DNA from: an uncultured Lachnospiraceae bacterium
GTDB taxonomy: Bacteria; Bacillota; Clostridia; Lachnospirales; Lachnospiraceae
Length of the DNA stretch: 6,212 bases
Reading direction: 5' to 3'
NCBI GenBank assembly: GCA_947176785.1
Contig: CAMWSA010000232.1
Coordinates: 1-6,212 of the forward strand
The notes under the pieces are model-generated. The model was not told the DNA's origin and did no database searches. It worked only from the letters and a program-made list of their open reading frames with translations. Made by a program: the position numbers and the translations under genes. Below are positions 1 to 3,624 of the stretch, in pieces; the first letter of the stretch is position 1; each line of letters begins with the position of its first letter.

Positions 1-738
1 CGCCGTGGGGGGCGCACCGCCGTCCTCGTGGCGGGTGCGACGGTGCTCTCTGTGCCGTGGCTCGCCGCGGGGCCGGCTGTGGGGGCCGCCCAGCAGGCGG
101 GACTTCAGGCGGGGGACCGGATCGTTGCCCTGAACGGGGGCCGGGTGTATCTGCGGGACGAGGTGCTTCTGTTTAACCGTGTCAACAACGGCAGGGAGTT
201 TACGCTGGAGTATGAACGGGACGGACAGCGGTATACGGTCACCATGACCCCCACGCTCAACGAGGCCACCGGCAGTTATAACATGGGGATTTATCTGGGG
301 GAAGCGCTGAAAGCGGAGGGGCTTGACGTGCTTAGATACGCCTGGTATGAGATCCGTTACTGTGTCCGTTCCACCTGGCAGAGCCTGGGGCTGATGCTCC
401 GGGGACAGGTAAAAAGGGAGGAAGTGGCAGGCCCGGTGGGGATTGCCGTCAATGTGGTAGGCAAGACGTACACGGAGGCAAAGCAATACGGATGGGAGAC
501 GGTGGCACTGAACATGGGCTACATCACACTGCTGTTGACCATCAATCTGGGGATACTGAACCTGCTGCCCATACCGGCGCTGGATGGAGGCAGACTGGTG
601 TTTTTGCTGGTGGAGGTGATCCGCGGCAAGCCCATACCGCCGGAAAAGGAAGGCATGGTACACTTTATCGGCCTGGTGTTTTTTATGATCTTGATGGTAA
701 TAGTATTTTTTAACGATCTGCGCAACATTTTCGGATAA
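1..738 (+). CDS. rseP: RseP-type site-2 intramembrane zinc metalloprotease (M50), C-terminal part, 5' end cut
   Basis: This membrane protease cleaves transmembrane substrates such as anti-sigma factors within the bilayer. The frame is open from base 1 and gives 245 codons before TAA. The window cuts off the N-terminal first helix with the HExxH zinc site, so the real start is upstream. What remains is a PDZ domain (about residues 20-95 of the fragment, with AGLQAGDRI and the ALNG turn), a linker with the family's GPVGI motif (near residue 145), and a hydrophobic helix leading into NLLPIPALDGGRL. D195 in that motif is the second-half zinc-ligand aspartate (LDG motif). A last membrane helix (about 222-240) ends the protein. 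In many clostridia rseP is followed closely by ispG and polC; here a 359-bp spacer and a kinase module follow instead. The first 120 bases are about 80% GC, well above the rest. The family call is firm; the exact biological substrate is unknown. Confidence 0.9.
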   Translation, partial: RRGGRTAVLVAGATVLSVPWLAAGPAVGAAQQAGLQAGDRIVALNGGRVYLRDEVLLFNRVNNGREFTLEYERDGQRYTVTMTPTLNEATGSYNMGIYLGEALKAEGLDVLRYAWYEIRYCVRSTWQSLGLMLRGQVKREEVAGPVGIAVNVVGKTYTEAKQYGWETVALNMGYITLLLTINLGILNLLPIPALDGGRLVFLLVEVIRGKPIPPEKEGMVHFIGLVFFMILMVIVFFNDLRNIFG

Positions 739-781
739 TTTTTCTACAGGTTTCCGACCGGGGACAGGTTTGGAGCGTAGC

Positions 782-796
782 CTGGGCAAAGCCCAG
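782..796. other. Perfect 6-bp hairpin with AAA loop
   Basis: CTGGGC, loop AAA, GCCCAG. It lies 44 bases after the rseP stop. The nearest T-run (820-824) is 23 bases away, too far for a standard intrinsic terminator. It could still block 3'-end decay of the rseP message or form part of a larger fold with the GCCCGGGC palindrome at 803-810. Confidence 0.45.
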
Positions 797-839
797 ACCT
801 CTGCCCGGGCGAAGGAAGCTTTTTGTCAGGACATGTTTT

Positions 840-853
840 CGGGAGTTCTCCCG
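840..853. other. Perfect inverted repeat CGGGAG-TT-CTCCCG
   Basis: Six complementary bases on each side of a TT centre. As RNA it would form a five-pair stem with a GTTC loop. No T-run follows. It may be part of the structured spacer or a protein-binding dyad; function unknown. Confidence 0.45.
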
Positions 854-1013
854 GCATTTCACAGTTCATATTCTGCGTCAAATGCAGAGTTATTTCTTAT
901 ACTTACGAGCGGTTGGCTTTTCGAAAATCTAAACGGTCGTCAGTATAACAGTCCCTAAGGCAAGTACATTAACAGGGGAACGTAAAACGGCACATTCCCG
1001 TACAAGGCACAGA

Positions 1014-1038
1014 CCAATGCCGGGCGGGCAGACATTGG
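1014..1038. other. Inverted repeat CCAATG / CATTGG around a GC-rich loop
   Basis: Six-base arms at 1014-1019 and 1033-1038 surround a 13-base loop rich in GGGC. It lies 60 bases before the next start codon and is the closest dyad to that gene, so it could be an operator or a leader hairpin. No T-run follows. Confidence 0.35.
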
Positions 1039-1097
1039 CCCTTGGGCTTGTGTGTTGGAGGGGATATGTGTAACTTCAGATAGAAAGGCATGAAAAA

Positions 1098-1745
1098 ATG
1101 AGTATTGTATCGAATTACATATGGGAAAAAGGGACAGACGGCGGCAGGAACCCGGTGTCTCTGTTGGTGCAGCAGGTGAAGCAGCAGACAGGGCTGCGGA
1201 GCAGGGAGATAAGCCTGTTCTGCGTCTGCGAAAGTTCGGAGGAGGAACTCGGAGGACATATGACAGAGCATTTGGTGGATTGGTTTCACAAGAGTTGTCT
1301 GCCTGCCTGCGGGGGCAGACAGCCGTCAGTTCTCCGGGGACTGCTGGAGCGGGAAGTACATGGACTCCTAAGGGAACTGACGGGCGGAGGGGATGCGCAG
1401 CGGGATAGGATACATTACGGCGGTCTGCTGCTGACAGGAAACAGCTTCTATCTGTTTGGACAGGGAGATGTGAGAGTGCGGCTGGTCAATTACCGCTATA
1501 ACCGACTTCAGCTGAAAACGCTGGACTTTCCCTTGTCCGGTAAGATACAGAAGGGAGTGGGACTGCTGATCCATACGCCGCTGCTTACCGAGAAGCTGAA
1601 TTCGGATGAGGTCTGCCGGATTATGCACGGAGGGGGAGGGTGGCAGGAAGAGCGCATCGGCAAGCGGCTTAAGGAATTGCTTCAGGAAGGCCGGAGCCGG
1701 GGCAGCACCGGGCCTGTGGGGGGGATTTACCTGCAAGTGTTGTAA
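1098..1745 (+). CDS. PP2C-fold-like pseudophosphatase partner of the downstream kinase
   Basis: This 215-residue soluble protein has no signal peptide or membrane segment. ATG 1098 is preceded by AGAAAGG (1082-1088) at 9 nt. I read it as a degenerate PP2C (PPM) phosphatase because the landmarks fall in order: an N-terminal NYIWEKG strand, N18-P19-V20-S21 where active relatives have N-E/Q-D-S, the strand SLFCVCES (39-46) where they have a DG, then MTEHLVDWF; a GNSFYLFGQGDVRVRLV hairpin (114-130) matching the family's GD-S-R element; LLIHTPLLTEKL (156-167) where they have SDGLTE; and GSTGPVGGIYLQVL (202-215) where they have DN-T. All the metal-binding acidic positions are lost (V20, E45, P161, G205), so catalysis is not expected. 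The gene lies 129 bases before a Hanks-type kinase (123 bases to an alternative TTG start), the usual PP2C neighbour. The frame is intact, arguing for a retained regulatory or scaffold role over decay. The fold call is from motif pattern alone. Confidence 0.6.
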   Translation: MSIVSNYIWEKGTDGGRNPVSLLVQQVKQQTGLRSREISLFCVCESSEEELGGHMTEHLVDWFHKSCLPACGGRQPSVLRGLLEREVHGLLRELTGGGDAQRDRIHYGGLLLTGNSFYLFGQGDVRVRLVNYRYNRLQLKTLDFPLSGKIQKGVGLLIHTPLLTEKLNSDEVCRIMHGGGGWQEERIGKRLKELLQEGRSRGSTGPVGGIYLQVL

Positions 1746-1748
1746 AGC

Positions 1749-1768
1749 CTGACGGAAACGGGCGTCAG
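1749..1768. other. Hairpin CTGACG / CGTCAG just after the pseudophosphatase stop
   Basis: A perfect 6-bp stem with an 8-nt loop lies 3 bases after the TAA. The nearest U-rich stretch is only GATTTTA, about 8 bases on, so it is a poor terminator. It may attenuate or stabilise the message between the pseudophosphatase and the kinase. Confidence 0.35.
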
Positions 1769-1858
1769 ATGATGTGATTTTACTGTGGTATAGGGAGGGC
1801 ATAGGCTCTCTGTGGAGCGGCATACGGAATCGGTTTTTTGCTCCGGTTAATCCGGGTC

Positions 1859-1864
1859 AGGAGG
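1859..1864 (+). promoter_or_regulatory. AGGAGG ribosome binding site of the kinase gene
   Basis: A full AGGAGG lies 10 nt before ATG 1875 and 4 nt before an in-frame TTG at 1869. I chose the ATG because of codon quality and spacing; the TTG would add only two residues. Confidence 0.75.
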
Positions 1865-1874
1865 TTACTTGGAA

Positions 1875-2750
1875 ATGAAAAGAATTACGGAAGAAGGCAG
1901 TATGGGAGGCTATCAGCTTCTGGGGAAACTGGGGGCGGGGGCCACGGCGCAGGTCTATCGCGTGCGGGAGCCGGTCGGAGGAAAGGTTTATGCCCTGAAA
2001 TACAGCGTGCATGCAGACAGGCTGATGAGGGAGTCGGCAATACTGAAGCAGCTCAGGCACCCCTGTTTTCCCGGATGGGTGGCAGACGGAAGGAGGACGG
2101 AGGGGGCTTATCTGGTCATGGAGTATATTCCGGGAATTACCCTGCAACAGTTGATGGAACGGTATCCGGCGGGCATGCCGGAGCAGATGGCCGCCGGGAT
2201 CGGCCGGGATGTGGCGGCGGGTATAGCCTGGCTGCACGGCTGCCAGCCCGTGTACATTTACCGGGATCTGAAAGCGGCCAATGTTATGATTACCCCTGAA
2301 GGGAGGGCCAGGCTGGTGGATCTGGGGGCGGCAGTTTGCGCGGAGGACTTCCGGGAGAAGCCCTGCCGGGCGGGAACCTATGGGTACAGCGCGCCGGAGC
2401 AGTTCTGGGAGGGTGTAAAAATCACGCCGGCCTGTGATGTCTATGGCCTGGGGAAACTTCTGGCATTCCTGCTGACCGGGCAGGACCCGGCAAAGCCGCC
2501 CTATGACACCATGGAATATTGCAGCAGGCATTGCGGGATCAGGGGGGCATTCCGGCGGCTGCTGACCCGATGCCTGCAGCCGGAGCCCCAGCTGCGTTAT
2601 CCCGATGCCTCCTTCCTGTTGCCGGAGCTTTCGGGCCTGGAGACGGGAAAAAACCATTTCTGGGACGAAATTCGGTCAAAAAAGAGAAACAGGACCTCCT
2701 GCCGCTACATAAAATGTATTTGGAGGAGCGAATATGAAAGAATATTTTGA
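1875..2750 (+). CDS. Soluble Hanks-type Ser/Thr protein kinase
   Basis: The 291-residue protein phosphorylates Ser/Thr of unknown target proteins using ATP. The kinase elements are all present: glycine loop LGAGATAQV (G20, G22, V27), the ATP lysine K42 in YALKYS, the helix-C glutamate E53, the catalytic loop YRDLKAANV (D131, K133, N136), the magnesium aspartate D149 in DLGAA, and activation segment end GTYGYSAPEQF (167-177). YRD in place of HRD and DLG in place of DFG are tolerated variants, so I expect an active enzyme. Unlike PrkC/Stk1 kinases it has no membrane helix or PASTA repeats and stops just after the catalytic domain. The last 20 or so residues (RNRTSCRYIKCIWRSEYERIF) are rich in Arg, Cys and Trp with AGA/AGG codons and look unlike normal coding. 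A slippery heptamer at 2678-2684 leads to a more credible -1 tail. It is likely co-expressed with the PP2C-like gene before it. Its stop lies within the apt promoter. Confidence 0.9.
   Translation: MKRITEEGSMGGYQLLGKLGAGATAQVYRVREPVGGKVYALKYSVHADRLMRESAILKQLRHPCFPGWVADGRRTEGAYLVMEYIPGITLQQLMERYPAGMPEQMAAGIGRDVAAGIAWLHGCQPVYIYRDLKAANVMITPEGRARLVDLGAAVCAEDFREKPCRAGTYGYSAPEQFWEGVKITPACDVYGLGKLLAFLLTGQDPAKPPYDTMEYCSRHCGIRGAFRRLLTRCLQPEPQLRYPDASFLLPELSGLETGKNHFWDEIRSKKRNRTSCRYIKCIWRSEYERIF
2678..2684 (+). other. Candidate -1 frameshift heptamer A AAA AAG in the kinase tail
   Basis: In the kinase frame the bases read tcA AAA AAG aga, the same heptamer and phase as the slippery site of E. coli dnaX. 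After a -1 slip, translation continues as EKQDLLPLHKMYLEERI and stops at 2735-2737, giving about 287 residues against 291 in frame 0. A potential stem (CCTCC 2695-2699 with GGAGG 2722-2726, inner TACAT/ATGTA) begins 10 nt downstream. No clear upstream Shine-Dalgarno-like stimulator is seen. A chance A-run, or a simple indel in this strain, would look the same. Confidence 0.3.
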
Positions 2751-2766
2751 CTTTCCTCACAAATAA
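2734..2766 (+). other. Ten-codon ORF (MKEYFDFPHK) with strong RBS; possible gene remnant or leader
   Basis: ATG 2734 has GGAGG (2722-2726) at 7 nt, as good as any start in this window, and ends at TAA 2764-2766 after ten codons. Its ATG overlaps the TGA of the -1 kinase tail as ATGA, the usual form of coupled genes. The coding bases also contain the -35 box of the apt promoter. It could be the stump of a third module gene removed by deletion, or a chance match. No function can be assigned. Confidence 0.2.
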
Positions 2767-2775
2767 TACTATAAT
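2747..2775 (+). promoter_or_regulatory. Strong sigma-A promoter of apt
   Basis: The -35 box TTGACT (2747-2752, 5 of 6) and -10 box TATAAT (2770-2775, 6 of 6) are separated by exactly 17 nt. Transcription should start near A2782-A2784, giving a leader of about 75 nt before apt. A small dyad, AACAA-A-TTGTT (2779-2789), straddles the predicted start, and the octamer GAACAAAT occurs at 2778-2785 and again at 2813-2820, so an operator is possible. The promoter overlaps the end of the kinase gene, which makes apt-rel expression independent of that module. Confidence 0.85.
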
Positions 2776-2856
2776 AGGAACAAATTGTTGATAAGGACGC
2801 TTTTTGTCGGCAGAACAAATGCGGAATCAAAGCGGAACGTAAATGGAGGGTACAAG

Positions 2857-3381
2857 ATGAAAGCATTGGAAGAGTATGTGAGAAGTATTCCGGATTTCCC
2901 GGAGGAGGGGATTATTTTCAGGGATGTGACCAGTGTGCTGCAGGATGCGGACGGACTTCGTCTGGCCATTGACACCATGCAGGAAAAAGTCAGGGACCTG
3001 GAGTTTGATGTGGTGGCAGGGCCGGAGTCCAGGGGATTTATCTTTGGCACACCCATTGCCTACAACAATCACAAGCCTTTTGTGCTGATTCGCAAGAAGG
3101 GAAAACTGCCCTGTGAGACGGTGGAGAGAAGCTATGATCTGGAATACGGCCAGGCCACCATCGAGATGCACAGGGACAGCATCAGGCCCGGGCAGAAGGT
3201 TCTGGTGGTGGATGACCTGATTGCCACCGGCGGTACCACGGAAGCCATGATCAAGCTGATCGAGAGCCTGGGCGGGGAAGTGGTAGGCGTGGTGGTTCTG
3301 ATGGAACTGGCCGGCTTGAAGGGCCGGGAGCGTATAAAGGACTACAGGCTGGATGCGGCCATTGTTTATCCGGGCAAGTAG
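2857..3381 (+). CDS. apt: Adenine phosphoribosyltransferase
   Basis: This cytoplasmic purine-salvage enzyme converts adenine and PRPP to AMP and pyrophosphate. The protein has 174 residues, the usual length. It begins MKALEEYVRSIPDFPEEG, typical of the family, followed by FRDVTSVL, the AGPESRGFIFG segment, RKKGKLPCETVERSYDLEYG (flexible loop), and the PRPP-binding motif VLVVDDLIATGGT (about residues 113-125) whose paired aspartates and TGGT hold the ribose phosphate. ATG 2857 is chosen over an upstream in-frame TTG (2785) because GGAGGG (2845-2850) sits 6 nt before it and the family starts there. It has its own strong promoter. rel follows in the same reading frame after 243 bases, an association also seen in Bacillus. 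PRPP and adenylate supply link it to (p)ppGpp metabolism. Confidence 0.97.
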   Translation: MKALEEYVRSIPDFPEEGIIFRDVTSVLQDADGLRLAIDTMQEKVRDLEFDVVAGPESRGFIFGTPIAYNNHKPFVLIRKKGKLPCETVERSYDLEYGQATIEMHRDSIRPGQKVLVVDDLIATGGTTEAMIKLIESLGGEVVGVVVLMELAGLKGRERIKDYRLDAAIVYPGK

Positions 3382-3414
3382 TATGCGCATAACATATCCT
3401 GCGGCATATGGAAA
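3381..3414. repeat. 34-bp direct repeat, copy 1
   Basis: This copy begins at the last base of the apt stop codon and is repeated at 3450-3483 with 32 of 34 bases identical (period 69). It contains the perfect palindrome TATGCGCATA (3382-3391) and the dyad CATAT-8 nt-ATATG. The two differences are C here against T in copy 2, so this copy reads CATAAC where copy 2 reads TATAAT. Confidence 0.85.
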
Positions 3415-3433
3415 TCGCCGGGTATTCCGGAGC

Positions 3434-3462
3434 TTGTATCTGGCCTCCGGTATGCGTATAAT
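3434..3462 (+). promoter_or_regulatory. Possible internal promoter for rel, made by repeat copy 2
   Basis: A perfect -10 TATAAT (3457-3462) inside the second repeat copy has TTGTAT (3434-3439, 3 of 6) at exactly 17 nt. Transcription would start near 3469, about 155 nt before the rel ATG. The weak -35 keeps this tentative; rel can also be read from the apt promoter since no terminator separates them. Confidence 0.4.
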
Positions 3463-3483
3463 ATATCCTGCGGCATATGGAAA
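3450..3483. repeat. 34-bp direct repeat, copy 2
   Basis: This is the second copy of the unit at 3381-3414, differing by two C-to-T changes. One breaks the TATGCGCATA palindrome and both together create TATAAT. The copies are 69 bp apart, a multiple of three, so both encode YA(H/Y)NISCGIWK in the frame shared by apt and rel. Confidence 0.85.
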
Positions 3484-3515
3484 CAGGGTGGGCAGGCCGG
3501 CGCAATGGTATATGC

Positions 3516-3520
3516 GGAGG
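3516..3520 (+). promoter_or_regulatory. GGAGG motif before an alternative TTG start of rel
   Basis: GGAGG lies 5 nt before TTG 3526, which is in the rel frame and would add 33 residues (801 in all). This is a better ribosome site than the AGAAAGG (3607-3613, 11 nt) before ATG 3625. Family length still favours 3625, so the site may serve a longer form or be fortuitous. Confidence 0.35.
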
Positions 3521-3624
3521 TAAACTTGCCAAAGGCTAAACAGGTGGATATACAGGGGGCATTACATATTCCCGCAGAGTTGGGGGCCTGTGGGGACAGG
3601 GGTTACAGAAAGGCAGCGGGCGTT

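Larger units (their letters stand above)
739..1097. other. 359-bp gene-free spacer rich in short inverted repeats
   Basis: I see no convincing gene here. A 62-codon frame (TTG at 770 to 958) has no good ribosome binding site and atypical composition. The stretch holds several small dyads: CTGGGC/GCCCAG (782-796), CGGGAG/CTCCCG (840-853), TCTGC/GCAGA around 872-888, the ten-base palindrome TTTTCGAAAA (918-927), GGGAA/TTCCC (976-999) flanked by GTAC on both sides, and CCAATG/CATTGG (1014-1038). None is followed at the right distance by a convincing T-run, so no intrinsic terminator can be named. No strong sigma-A promoter for the next gene is visible; the best pairs match only about 3 of 6 bases per box. 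The density of dyads suggests a dispersed intergenic repeat or a structured RNA, but that is inference. Confidence 0.5.

Noticed and set aside
820..824. T-run after the 782-796 hairpin as an rseP terminator
   Set aside because: The T-run is 23 bases beyond the stem, outside the geometry of an intrinsic terminator.
770..958. 62-codon ORF starting at TTG after rseP
   Set aside because: No good ribosome binding site, poor start codon, and it spans two hairpins; better seen as repeat or spacer sequence.
1090..1101. Mini-ORF ATG AAA AAA TGA overlapping the pseudophosphatase start
   Set aside because: The ribosome site is only one base before this ATG; three codons are most likely chance.
1786..1794. 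Extended -10 (TGGTATAGG) before the kinase
   Set aside because: No -35 at the proper distance and only 4 of 6 bases match; too weak to list as a promoter.
2785..2856. Longer apt form from TTG 2785
   Set aside because: No ribosome site, lies at the predicted transcription start, and the family starts at MKALEEYV.
3485..3500. T-box-like AGGGTGG before rel
   Set aside because: Only seven bases match, no specifier or antiterminator fold is visible, and downstream genes are not typical T-box targets.
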